Numbered from the stretch's first letter, positions 23,470 through 33,889 are shown. The stretch: DNA of 64,000 nucleotides from Neoscytalidium dimidiatum (GCA_037367355.1 CM074696.1:4216001-4280000); one strand, 5' to 3'. A program made the numbers and translations. Notes: generated by a model not told the origin, from the sequence alone.

Positions 23470-25016
23470 ATGTACGCTCTGCTCTCCCGGCCACCGGCTG
23501 CCCTCTCACCACCAATCCCGGGGCCCCGACGCTTGGATCCGCTAACCCTGTTGCCCAGGTCAACTGCTGCATCCCCGCCCCGCCCGCTCACCGCGGCGGA
23601 AGTCGAGGCGCACCCTGAATTTCCGCACGTCACCTGGCGCCTCGAGCCCGCGCAAAAGGGCAAGGTCCCTGTTGCTGCCGACCGCGGCGGCCCGCTCAAC
23701 ATCGCCTACGAGATCCACGGCCGTGGCCCCATCCATATCGTGGTGAGTACCGCCCTATGTACCCAGCGCGCCTGTGGCGATGGCAATTTCCTTGTTTCTG
23801 TCGTCCTACACTTCGAGTATGAGGCCTGTTCTCGCCAAGTATTTCATGTTTGGAATCCGGCTTAGTGCCAGCATGAAGCCTGCTCCATCACTTTCCTCTC
23901 TCAACCACCTCGCGAATCCCGCGCAGCTTCGGTTTCGAGACATGCGTCCACAAAAGGAAGCCTGAGACACCAAAGCGGCCGCCGCGCCACCTCTGCGTTC
24001 CAGACAAGCTTATCCTCGAACAACTCAATCTCAACGTCCAGAGGCTTACGTTGTCTGCGGAGACATTTGCTGATCATCCCTCTTAACCCAGTGGATTATG
24101 GGCCTGGGCGGCCTCAAGACGGCGTGGCAGAGGCAGACGAAGGACTTCTCTCACACCCAGGCTGATAGGTACTCCTCGCTGATCCTCGACAACCGCGGCG
24201 TAGGCGAGTCCGACAAGCCCGTGATGCGATACTCGACCTCGGAAATGGCCCGCGACGTGTTAGAGGTTCTCGACCACGTCGGCTGGACTGAGAAGCGCCA
24301 ACTGCACGTTGTCGGCATTAGCATGGGCGGCATGATCTCTCAAGAGCTCGTAAGTCCGCTTAACCCCGCACCCTGCACTGGCCTTGCCGCCGGCGCTTAC
24401 CGACCAGCCGCAGGCGCTACTCATCCCTGAACGCATTGCGACACTATCGCTGGTGTCAACAGCTTCCGGCCTCTTCAATACCGTCGGGTTTGTCGAGAAT
24501 CTCCGTAACCGCATTAACCTCTTCATCCCCCGCAGCATTGACAACCAGCTCGAACACGTCAAGCACAATCTGTTCACGGACAAGTGGCTCGACTCTCCCG
24601 ACACCACTGAGTACACCAAGCAGCCGTTCCCTCATAATTGCGACCGCTTCGCTGCTGGTGAGATTAGTAAACGCAAGGACCCTTCTTCTTTCAACCGCAC
24701 AGGGTTCATGGCGCAAGCCATTGCCGCCGGCTGGCACTATAAGAGTCCGGCCCAGCTGCTCGAGCTTGGGGACAAGGTAGGGCGCGAGCGGATCATGGTT
24801 GTGCACGGCACCGAGGACCGCATGATTACGTTCCCCCATGCCAATGTATTGATAGAGGGATTAGAAGGTATCGGTGACCAGAAGAAGGGAGAGGTCGTCA
24901 AGCATCTCATCGATGGACAAGGCCACTGCATACCGATCGAGATGAGAGGCGAGTTCAAAACCTGGCTCGAGGGTCTGATCGCCCGTGGCGAAGAGTTAAA
25001 CAAGAGCAATGCATGA
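23470..25016 (+). CDS. alpha/beta-hydrolase
   Basis: A serine hydrolase of 377 residues in three exons (23470-23742, 24092-24349, 24414-25016), all phase 0. The first intron is unusually long for this window (349 nt), the second is 64 nt. The fold shows an early strand and oxyanion region (LNIAYEIHGRGPIHIV, then WIMGLGGLKTAW), DNRGVGESDKP, and the nucleophile elbow VVGISMGGM with the catalytic Ser. The likely acid is in MVVHGTEDRMI and the catalytic His in GQGHCIP. The N-terminal 45 residues are Pro/Ser/Arg-rich, so a mitochondrial presequence is possible but unproven. The substrate cannot be told; esterases, lipases and epoxide hydrolases share this layout. A start further upstream in the same frame (from 23377) exists, but the Met at 23470 is the first ATG codon. 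Confidence 0.88.
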
Positions 25017-26184
25017 GAAAAGAACGGGATCGGCACTCAGGAGCCTCGAATTAGCGCCCCTGATATAGAATTAGACCCGGCGAAGCCAATCGTTAGAAGA
25101 CATAAGGTTTTGGTTGACTGACGCTTATTTGCAAGTGCGGTGTGAGTTTGAAATCAAGCTGCTTGGCGGATGCTCTCCCTATTAAGGCGGACAAATACCG
25201 ACGGCGTCCGTTCCTAGCCGGCGGCGTCCGGTTTTGGTCCGATGATCAATGGACCACAGCCTTGGTGCCCATCGGTTCTTGGGTGGAATGCGGCAATGAA
25301 GTGTGCAGATCAAACATGCTGCTTTTGCGTGCTTTTGGCTAAATACGGGAGAATGGGTGGCTGCGTCTCTAAACGCTTCAGAGTGGTAAGCGGAGGAAAG
25401 GAACAGAGGATGCTAGCCCACTTCTCGATGACTCGACTACTTATGCGCTTATCAAGCATCTAATCTGTCTACGTACTCTCTGGAAGTGGGCCTTTCCGGG
25501 TAAAGGGTGTGCATGAATTCTCGAAGAGTCTCTACAAAATTGTCATCGAAGTGCTCATTATGAGCCATCGTAGTGCCACCTTTTGGGCTTGTTCGGCGAA
25601 TTTGATCCTCCGTGGACCCCGAAACCTAATTGACGAGTCGCGGTTACTTTGGCGCTGCAGTCCCCGATAGTCGGACTCATAACAGAGACCATATAGGTCT
25701 GTCCTGCTAGGGCCAATGGACGGTTCACACGCAAGCTGAAGCATCTTACGCGGTACGTTCATGAGAGAGCGGATATTGGGAGGTTGGCATCACGTTACGC
25801 TGCGACTTCGTGAAGATCGACATGGGGAGCTCAAACAATTTCAACGCATCCACTGCGGCATCTAGTTTCTGAGCCTGTCAATCTTCGCCGCTGGTAAAGG
25901 GTGGTCGTGGTGTTTGAGAGAAGCTTCCGCCAGCCCGCGGCTCTTTTTCAGGCTTAGTGGTGCACGTGATCGAGCCCTCCAAGCTCAGCGACGACGTCGG
26001 AGAGAGCGCAGACTGTGTTCCAGCACAACCAAACTCCATCCCACCCCATCGCCGGCTTCGACCCAATTCGACTCAATCGTACGTTCGCCCCGATCCGAGA
26101 CGCGCAGAGACACTCTTTCCGCGACTTAGGGCCCCCTTTCATCCGCAAGCTCTGACGCATCAGCGAGAGAATACAGGGCCCACG
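25017..26184. other. intergenic, no supported gene
   Basis: A 76-codon minus-strand frame (25532-25762) is unrecognised. The last 250 bases before 26185 form the leader and promoter of the ATP8 gene, with pyrimidine-rich sequence and an open upstream frame from 25957 that I treat as untranslated. Confidence 0.4.
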
Positions 26185-26704
26185 ATGTCTTCTTCTCGTC
26201 TCCTCCGTCCCCTCGCCCGCGCCGTCGAGCGCCAGGCCTTCGCTGCTCCCATGAGCATGCGCACCGCCGCCAAGGTCGCGCCCTTCACGCCCTCGTACAA
26301 CGGCCAGAAGTTCACCGTCGCCGAGAAGACCGGCGCCAAGATGGTACGCAGTGCCCGTCCCCGCCCGCAATTGCTCGCGCAATGAGACGCCTGCCGGCCG
26401 CAAGCATGCATTGAGCACCACAGCGAAGGAAATCTGAAAGCTTTCCGCTCCGAGAGATAGTGGTCGATTGTTGTATTGATGGAAGGACGGGTTGAAGATG
26501 GATTGCTAACGAGCCACTTTGCTTGGGAACCAACAGCAGACGATGCTCTACGCCGGCATGCCCCAGCTTGTGCCCTTCTACTGGGTCAACGAGACCACCG
26601 TCGCCTTCGCCATCATCCCCACCCTCGTCTACTTCCTCTCCAAGTACTTCCTGCCCCAGGACGTCCGCCGCATGGCCGCCCGCCTCTTCATCAGCAAGCT
26701 CTAA
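26185..26704 (+). CDS. atp8: nuclear-encoded mitochondrial ATP synthase subunit 8 with targeting presequence
   Basis: Two exons (26185-26343, 26537-26704) give 108 residues. Exon 2 encodes a 48-residue core starting MPQLVPFYWVN and ending RRMAARLFISKL, with one membrane helix (FAIIPTLVYFLSKYF). This matches fungal ATP8, including the MPQLVPFY start, a single helix and the RLFISKL end, and equals the 48-residue length of yeast ATP8. ATP8 is a small membrane subunit of the F1Fo stator and is normally encoded in mitochondrial DNA. Here exon 1 adds about 53 residues (MSSSRLLRPLARAVERQ..) that are Arg/Ser/Ala-rich with no acidic cluster, a good matrix-targeting presequence. The intron (26344-26536, phase 0) sits almost between the two parts; an acceptor three bases later would drop one Gln. 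Codon use is nuclear and GC-rich at third positions. It looks intact and functional. Confidence 0.9.
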
Positions 26705-28516
26705 ACAGTTTATACCACCGATGATGGATTGCATCTAGGAACGCGCGTGGAAGAGTGAGGGCATGATTTCTTGGAGGTCGAAGATCGATTAGACTTGGTT
26801 TGACCGCTGTAGAAATAATCGGCGAAAAATCATCATCACATCTCAAAGAGTCATGCGGTCTAGATTGTCTGTGCGGTATGTGCTGTTCGGGATCGTGACC
26901 TTGTTCTACGGGATTCCCGGCGGTCTGCCTGGGTGATGTGGTCAAATGCCGTGCCCTTTATCGGAGCGGATCGTGGTTATCCGAGACGCCGAAATGTGCT
27001 AAACTCGCAATATGGACGAATAGGGCTGTGGGATCGACGGTGCAGACCGCTCTGCCTGTCCCGTGCGTGGGCGAGGACCCCTTCATCGGATACTGCCGTG
27101 ACCTGGTTTGCTTGATCACTTCCCGGTCAAAAATAAAATAGCAACTGTGACATGGCAAGTGACCTCCCTCCGCTTCCACTATCGCCGAAATACCCACCAA
27201 CCTGCTTCAATAATCGAGATTTTCCACGATGCGGATCGCAACCGGTCCTTTTCCTTGTGATTCCAAACTAGTTGCCAAATCTGTCGAGTAGCCTCTTTTG
27301 AGTCAAAGCAATGATGTTTGTTTTCTCAATTGCATTTCAGGGCTTTCAGTCTATCTATAGCTGATCTCTGTCTGTTCCACCTCTGCATGGCTGCTACTTG
27401 AAGTTGTTGAAGATCGAAGGCCGCACGTAGTATTTACCTAATCAAGAGAGGCCTAAATAGGCCTAGTTCCACCCTGTGTACATAGTCTCCTATTGTTCGC
27501 CTAGCCCCTAAGAGGGTCAATATATCATGGTTTTTAATAGAAGTTTCTCTAAAGTTTTCTCTCAGCCCTTTGGGAGTGTCAGAAGCGGAGCATATATATT
27601 ACACTCCTTTCTCGTATCATCACTCCATGTCATTCCGATCTCGAGTCTGTATCTCATGCATATGCTTCTCGTGCGACTTTCGACTAATGAAAAGATAAAC
27701 CAACTCTTACCAAGTTTCCAAGAGAAGCGAAAGAAGCTTTCCTATCCCCCTACGAGAGTCGCCACAAACATCAACTTTCAAACCCTTCCGAAGAAGTCGG
27801 TCAGCTGTGAAGCCACCATCTGGTCCCTTGACCAGGTCCGAAAGCTAGGGTTGCAACTCAATCTGTTACATGCCATGTAAAGATTGCTTCCTTGGACTAT
27901 GCTTGGAGACACTACTATGCTATCTACACTCAGGGGACTGTCGCTTGTTGCGATTCCGGCTTCGTCCGAATACAGATCGAGTTCCGAACACCTGAACCCC
28001 ATATCACATTTACGCTTATGATGGTCGTAAGGCTCTCAACAGAGCAACGAGACATATTACGGCCAAGTTGCGGTCTTGCTGCTTTGTGAGAATTGCTGAG
28101 ACTGTCAAGGTGTCAGTATCAGTTTGCCCGGAAAGTTACGTTTGACGAAACTCAAAGTGGAGTGTGGCAGGTTTCGAACGCTAGCCGCGGCTTCTCTTTG
28201 CTGTTCTCTCAGGCTATCCTCAGGCGACTCTCTTGTTAGTGGGTAGTCATTCACAAACGTTGGACAATATATGAAAATAGGCCTATGGCATATCTGCAGT
28301 TGATTTTCCTGTTATATTTGTGTGCTGTCACCCCTTTTGATGCCATGGTCTATGAAGAAAAAGCCGATACTTTGTCCTTAAGGAATGACGCGAGAACAGC
28401 CGCATACCTACGCTAACAAAGCAATCCGTATACAGCCAGTAGATAGAACAAGCTCCCCTGTTGTAGGATTGATATATCAGAGCTGCTAAATAAGCCAGAA
28501 TCTACTGCCAACCGGA
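26705..28516. other. intergenic, moderately AT-rich, no supported gene
   Basis: A plus-strand frame at 27527-27880 and an overlapping minus-strand frame at 27778-28002 are both unrecognised and lack promoter or splice context. No repeats or RNA genes seen. Confidence 0.4.
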
Positions 28517-29529
28517 ATGCACTCTGAAATCGTAGGAGCACCCATTGATCCTCAGCCTAAAAAGCTGTTACCATAACGACAGACACTTACCCCGCCTAGG
28601 TTCGCACCGAGCTTCTCGACGCTAAGGGCCACGCGCATCCGCGCTCCCTGAACGAAACCGGCCGGCGCTACCTCCTCCAAGGCAAGAAGATCGACCTCTC
28701 CTTCAAGACCCTCCAGAACGGCCGCTACCAGATCCGCGGCCTGCCCCGCCGCATGCTCGCCGCCTTCTCCCCGCTCATGGGCGCCAGCACCGACGACGAC
28801 GGCGACGAGGAGAACCGCCTCGACGCCACCGCCGTACCACTTGACCGGAGCGCCATCAACACCCTCTTCGGCTGCATGCTCGCGACGTGCGGCGCCGAGC
28901 ATCAGCAGGCTGCAGGAGGCGATCGAGCCGCCGCTCCTGTCCCGCTTCTCGCCCGGCTGCAGCTGTACCGCGGCCTCGAGCCCCTGGACGCGCTTTTCAG
29001 CGATTGGGAGCCGCTCAAGCTGGGCCTGGCGGCGGAGCTCAACCGTCGGCGTGGCGGAAGGGCCGGTTGGGGCCGCGGGCGGAGAGGTATTTCCGGGATC
29101 GGCCGGCTTTCGAAGCCTTCCTCGATTCTTCGGCGGCGAATGATCGCGTTGTGGGGGCGCGTGGAGGGGGGGTGGTGGACGCTGGAGGTCGTGAGGGTGC
29201 AAATTGAGATTAGGGACGAGGTGAGGACAGATTGGCCGCTGGATCCGACGTTTACGGCTTTGTGTGTGGCGTATGAGGATCCAGCGGATATACCGGTGGA
29301 AGTATGGAAGTGGTTTCTTGCTTGTGTCAAGATGTTGAAAGAAGGGATCCGGAAGGGAGAAGATGATCTATTGGGAAATTATACGTACTTCACGCAATTA
29401 GCGGTTTGCAGCAGCCCATATGGCCATCGTAAAAGCGGAAGACCATGCATAGGTGAGGAAAACAGAATGCTGAATTTTCTCTTAAAGAAGTTGCAAATGT
29501 ATCAAGAACTTGTATTTGTCTGTTGCTGA
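28517..29529 (+). pseudogene. uncharacterised gene, apparently carrying two compensating frameshifts
   Basis: A likely start (28517, MHSEI) is spliced across 28532-28599 (GTAGGA..CCTAG) to a GC-rich exon reading VRTELLDAKGHAHPRS, YLLQGKKIDLSFKTLQNGRY and QIRGLPRRMLAAFSPLMGA. The frame stays convincing to about 29040 (LYRGLEPLDALFSDWEPL). From about 29045 to 29150 the convincing text is in another frame (ERYFRDRPAFEAFLDSSAAN). It then returns to the first frame (EIRDEVRTDWPLDP, VEVWKWFLACVKMLKEGIRK). The first frame itself is open to 29529, so a protein of about 300 residues could still be made, with about 35 altered residues in the middle. GC content falls sharply after about 29200. I do not recognise a family. 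It may be a decaying gene, or the altered frame may be an assembly error. Confidence 0.4.
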
Positions 29530-30150
29530 TTTCTTTCCGCCATCGGCGTATGCCAAGAGATGCTCTTGTAGAATCGAGAGAGTTCTGAAAAGCTTCGCGC
29601 CCCACGACCTACTACATTTGTTATGTGTATGTCGGAATGTCTTCTGATCCGTTGCATTTCTCTTACAGAAGGATTGCGCCACGGTCCTGCAAAGGCCGCC
29701 TACTACGAAAGCATAACGATGATCGGCTTCTACACGGCATGTTTTACTGGGACCGAGGGCGGTGCATAGGCAGCAGCGTGCTGTGCTACATGAAAAACAA
29801 CTGGTACAAAGCGGTTTATCGTGGGAGACATGCAAACCTTCAGGATTTGTAGAATGTTTCTAAAAGTGAGAAACTGTGTTAGACTTCTGGTAGAGGTGAA
29901 ACAATGGTTAAGAGATATTGTATCTCAAGTCACTGCATTCGACGGACGGATATTTGAATAGCTCCGTTACATTAGTCTTCCCGAGTTCTTTCATATTGTA
30001 CATCGGTGTGGATATCTTTCCGATAAATTTTACTGTGGTGACGGATTTGCGGCGGCCTGAAGCAGTGCAGTCCCTGTACGCTTACGCACGCGGTATCAAA
30101 GACTGACATATGCCAACCGAGCTACTGAAAAACAAGTAGCTTGGGGTCGG
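29530..30150. other. intergenic, no supported gene
   Basis: Short frames on both strands, none recognisable. The end leads into the TATA box of the next small secreted protein gene. Confidence 0.4.
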
Positions 30151-30153
30151 ATT

Positions 30154-30161
30154 TATATAAG
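30154..30161 (+). promoter_or_regulatory. TATA box of the 30240 small secreted protein gene
   Basis: A tatataag motif lies 79 to 86 bases before the start codon at 30240, a usual fungal distance. Confidence 0.5.
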
Positions 30162-30239
30162 CACAATATACGCCTTCAAATATAGAAATCATCTATTCCC
30201 TCTGTTCACTATCACTAGGAACTTCAACCGCATACGAAA

Positions 30240-30595
30240 ATGCATTTCATCAGCACTGTAAGTTTATAGTCCTTCAAGCACATGGACATCTTGAGCTTAC
30301 ACCCCTATCAAGGGACCTTCTTAGCCTCGCTGCTGCCGTTATCCTGCTTCCACAATTTATCATCGCTGCACCCACTGCTGCTGGCCATCTTGCCACTTCA
30401 GACTTGACACTCGGTTTGAGCAGTCGAGAAGCCGTAAATGCAGTCTTGCAACGCCAGGATTGCCCATACGGGAACATGAGCGATTGCATCAAATTCTTGA
30501 CCGCAGGCTGTAATCGCTGCTCCGGTGACCTGAATTGCACGCACGCATGCTTGAATAATGCCGGGGTCATCTGCGCCAAGCTCTGTTCCTCCTAA
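30240..30595 (+). CDS. small secreted protein with eight cysteines (effector-like)
   Basis: The start at 30240 (MHFIST) follows a TATA box and is cut by a GTAAGT donor at 30258. The main exon runs to the TAA at 30593-30595. It opens with a hydrophobic signal segment (LLSLAAAVILLPQFIIA, then APTAAGHLATSD). The C-terminal half has eight Cys in pairs: DCPYGNMSDC, GCNRC, NCTHAC, ICAKLC, ending in SS. An acceptor at 30295 keeps frame but gives a 38-nt intron, short for this genome. The more usual-looking TTAG at 30324 breaks frame, so the 5' junction is uncertain. Total length is about 90 to 100 residues. A basic or dibasic-like site is not evident. Size, export signal and even cysteine pairs suggest an apoplastic effector or defence peptide. 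No named family recognised. Confidence 0.55.
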
Positions 30596-30703
30596 TCCCG
30601 AACTTAACAAAGTCATGTAAACTTGTGTTTAGCATAATTCACCGAATGGAAGGGCCAATTCTGGGTTCCACGAAGGGGTGAAAAGGGCTAGAATTATGTT
30701 TTA

Positions 30704-31284
30704 CTATGTACAGCCACCGACGCCAACAGTTCCAGACCTTCCTCCAATGTAAAAATGATTGCACGGCTCTCGGGGTTGGTAAACGTAGAGTAAGGTTACA
30801 CCACCGCCAACAGTTGCAGTAGTTCGATCGGCCGCCACCTCGACAGAGTTGATCTGGTCAAGGCCAATCGTAACTCCTCCCACTGAGCTAGAGTCGCCCG
30901 CATGCCTGAAGTGGCCACTGCGCGTTACAGAGAAGCAGCACCAGTTTCAAACAAGTGTCGTGACTACTTCTGCAACCTGGGCAGCACTAGATGGCTCGAC
31001 ACTGTATGCTGGGCGAACTCCCTGCTACTTCGCGTCCCAAATCGTAAACGTGTCATTATCTGGGTAATGAAAAGCGTCACCCAAAGAAGCAGAGAGTTAA
31101 GCACACCATATAAGTTAGAAATATTCTTTGAAAAATTTAAAAGTTAGACGCTTACAGCTGCATGGAAGTTAGCAGAAACAATTTCGTTTAACTGATTCTG
31201 AAGGCTATGGCCAGGATTTGCGATAGTGGCGGCATGAGCCCCAAGGCTCCCAATGGAAAAGGCGAGCAGGAAAAGGATGGACAT
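30704..31284 (-). pseudogene. broken FAD-linked oxidase (berberine-bridge-enzyme-like), N-terminal remnant
   Basis: On the minus strand a signal peptide starts at 31284 (MSILFLLAFSIGSLGAHA) and is followed by a GTAAGC intron (about 31155-31060). Then comes text typical of the FAD-binding domain: NDTFTIWDAK, a stop, GVRPAYSVEPSSAAQVAEVV, a stop, then HFRHAGDSSSVGGVTI, LDQINSVEVAADRT, TATVGGGVT and IGGRSGTVGVGG. The stops are a TAG at the place of a Gln-type codon and a TGA, both explained by C to T changes. The intron ends do not keep frame, and one Gly of the usual SGGH motif is missing. The substrate-binding and C-terminal two thirds are absent. The enzyme family oxidises secondary metabolites or sugars in the secretory pathway. 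This copy cannot make a working enzyme. Confidence 0.8.
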
Positions 31285-31816
31285 CTTCTCAACAGGTGTT
31301 CTCAATGAGAGAAGCCCGGATTCTTCTGACTTCTAGGTGCCTTTTTAAAAGGAAATGCAGGTACACTGCTCACAGGAAGACGCATCATCAAAGAAACCAG
31401 CGTTGCAAATTTATAGGGGCTGCTATGCCAAGTTGTTCAAAGTCTCCTCTGGACGCACAGTGGGGAAACCACATCACTGCGTCGAATTTAAGCACATAAC
31501 CTCCATTCTGCCCTTCGTGATTAGTGAATTGAGTAATGCAGCTCGTGTTTCACACCGATGCGATATTAAGATTTTCTTCCCTCCTCCCGAAATGGAAGCA
31601 AGACAACAACGCCTCTCGCCAAAAGTTACGAAAAGGAGAAGGTCACATCTATCAGTCCGCCAAAAGTTTTATCTTACATTCATTTATTTCAGCACTAGGG
31701 AAAGGGTAAGGGCCGCAACACTAGATTTCATCCGCTTTTTGTCACGTTTCCTAACCGTTGCTGCTAGAATGAGATGCAATTTCTAGCTTGGTAATATTTC
31801 GAGGTTAAGGATCTAC
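31285..31816. other. intergenic, no supported gene
   Basis: A 143-codon plus-strand frame (31355-31786) is Arg/Lys-rich and unrecognised. The stretch separates the 5' end of the broken oxidase from the 3' end of the dehydrogenase gene. Confidence 0.4.
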
Positions 31817-33040
31817 CTATTCTATCTTCAAGACGACCTTGCCAACGTGTTGCTGCGCCAACATGTACTTGAAGGCTTCCTTGGCCTCAATAAGAGAGAA
31901 CTTCTTGTCGATAACGGGGTGGATGTCATTAGCCTCGATCGCGCGGTTCATGTCCTCAAACTGCTGGCGAGATCCAACCACCAAGCCACGTACAATGGCC
32001 AAAGAGAAGCCGGACTTCTCTTCAGCCTGGCCGCCGAGAAATCCGATTCGGCTTATGATACCGTCAATGCGGACCGACTTAAGCGACTCTGCGACAGTAG
32101 TTGCTCCACCCACTTCAATGACAAAATCAGCTCCGCGGCCACCAGTGAGCTCCTTCGCCTTTTCTCCCCACGCAGGAGTCTCCTTGTAGTTGATGACGTG
32201 ATCAACACCTAGCGATCTGAGCGTTTTCGCCTTCTCATTAGATGAGGTGGTTGCAATAACCCTCGCGCCAGCGGATTTTGCGAACTTCACAAGGTGTTGT
32301 CAGTCATTTTTCGGGTTTGTTCAAACGTCAGGAGAGAAGTAACAAGGAAGTCCGAGGCGACCACGTGATAAACTACTGTCTTCCGGGGGCCGTACATACC
32401 TGCACTGCAAAGATCGAAACGCCGCCAGTACCTTGGGTAACAACCCAGTCACCCGCCTTGAGGGCCCTGCCTTCTATGCCGTACAACCCGTTCCAGGCAG
32501 TCAGGGCAGCGCAGCTGAGGGTAGAAGCCTCTTCCCAGTTCAGGTTCTGAGGTATGTGAACGAGACCATCCTGGTTAAAAGCGCCATACTGGCGTAAAGT
32601 ACCATCGAGTTGGCCACCGAGACCAGTGGCTAGGTTTTCCGCAGTAAGCGGGCCGGCGATGTGGCTCTGGTTGAAAAGCGTGGCAACCTTATCGCCAATT
32701 TTGAAGCGGGTTACCTCTGAGCCGACGGCAACCACCTCACCAGCTCCATCAGAGCCAGGAACAATTCCGGACGACAAATGAAAGGGGTACCAACCCATCG
32801 GGATACTGATGTCGCGGAAGTTCAGGGAAGCGGCATGAACTGGGATTTCGAATTAGCTTATCTCAGTTGATTCGAAGCTGTGACATGGCGGCTTTGGCCC
32901 GGGTGTTCGTTACATTTGACCAGGACATCATTGACGCCAAACTTCGGAAGCGGAGCTTGTTCATTGAGCTTGAGAGTGTCAAGGTTGTTCTGACCCACGC
33001 TGACACTCCATGACTTCTGGGTTGTAGGAACAGTAGACAT
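31817..33040 (-). CDS. quinone oxidoreductase / zinc-type alcohol dehydrogenase-like protein (MDR superfamily)
   Basis: An NAD(P)-dependent oxidoreductase of 344 residues in three minus-strand exons (33040-32914, 32839-32400, 32284-31817) with introns of 74 and 115 nt. The N-terminal GroES-like domain has VNDVLVKFHAASLNFRD, IVPGSDGAGEVVAVGSEV, and FKIGDKVATLF. The Rossmann part has DWVVTQGTGGVSIFAVQFAK (nucleotide-binding GTGGV), GARVIATTSS and VDHVINYKE. The C-terminus is AKEAFKYMLAQQHVGKVVLKIE. The four-Cys structural zinc motif of classical alcohol dehydrogenases is not seen, which fits the zinc-independent quinone-reductase-like branch. Length is normal for the family. The first splice restores the conserved VKFHAASLNFRD text. 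A TATA box lies upstream. Confidence 0.93.
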
Positions 33041-33114
33041 TTTAAGTAGCGGATTTCGATAGGATGAATGATTTTCAATGATGAGTTGAGCAGCAGCTGA
33101 TAGACGATGATACT

Positions 33115-33122
33115 CTTATATA
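33115..33122 (-). promoter_or_regulatory. TATA box of the MDR dehydrogenase gene
   Basis: A tatataag motif on the minus strand lies 75 to 82 bases before the start codon at 33040. Confidence 0.5.
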
Positions 33123-33381
33123 GAAAGATTCTAAACTAGAATTCTCTCTTATACTGTCTACATTATTTTTCCTTTATTATAGATTTATAATCAGTTCCAT
33201 TCAAATCACTATGCTCTTGACTCAAACACCACCGTCGAGGAACACGAATGACTCCGTATGTATCCGCGGGCATGGCGCGAAACTATTAATCATCCGCTGA
33301 CATAGCCATTGCTTCGTAATAGACTTTTCGATTTAAGTCCGACCGCCTCTTCTAAGCCCACTACCGCTTTAAAACCCACAG

Positions 33382-33500
33382 TCGCTAAAAAACCCGCCGT
33401 CGCTGAAAACCCCACAGTCGCTAAAAAACCCGCCGTCGCTGAAAAACCCGCAGTCGCTGAAAAACCCACCGTCGCTGAAAAGCCCATCGTCGCTAAAAAA
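33382..33500. repeat. 18-bp minisatellite, about six to seven units
   Basis: Units of the form gtcgct(g/a)aaaaacccgc(c/a) repeat head to tail. The plus strand is open across it (33309-33530) and would read repeats of K-P-A/T-V-A-E/K; the minus strand would read repeats of G-F-S/L-A-T-A/V. Period 18 keeps frame on both strands, but no start, promoter or family supports translation. It sits right at the edge of the AT-rich island. Confidence 0.85.
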
Positions 33501-33519
33501 AAACCCCCCTGCTGTCTAC

Positions 33520-33889
33520 TAAGACTCTAAGTCTAGGGCTATCTACTACTTATATATAAGAATCTATCGGCTCCTTTATAAAAGTTATTAGCTAATTATT
33601 CTTATTATAGATATTAAGTAAGATAAGTCTTTAAATATTATACTAAGTATTTTTTCTTTTAGTAAAGAGATATTAAAATTATAATAACTTATAACTTCTA
33701 TTATTTTTCTTATCTAATATCTATTTAAATAATATAAAAATATTTAAATAATTCTAAATTATTTATTAAAAGTATATTTATATTTTATTAACTTTATATA
33801 AGAACTATATAATAGATAGAAAATTAATAGAGAAATAAAGAATTTATATTTATAAATAGATAATTTAATAGAGAGAAGATTTTAGCTAG
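33520..33889. repeat. left edge of the island with an LTR-like remnant
   Basis: 33523-33590 resembles 54120-54170: both contain a ctactacttatata core followed a few bases later by ctatcggctc. The left edge may therefore be a remnant of the same LTR family. The rest, to 33889, is extremely AT-rich with no CpG and no recognisable content. Confidence 0.35.

Noticed and set aside
19312..25016. Secondary-metabolite cluster made of transcription factor, hydrolase and catalase
   Set aside because: No core synthase (PKS, NRPS, terpene cyclase) nearby, and the intervening distance and gene content are ordinary.
33309..33530. 73-codon repeat protein (KPxVAx repeats) over the minisatellite
   Set aside because: Frame follows automatically from an 18-bp period; no promoter, signal peptide or homologous family seen. 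Kept only as a repeat.
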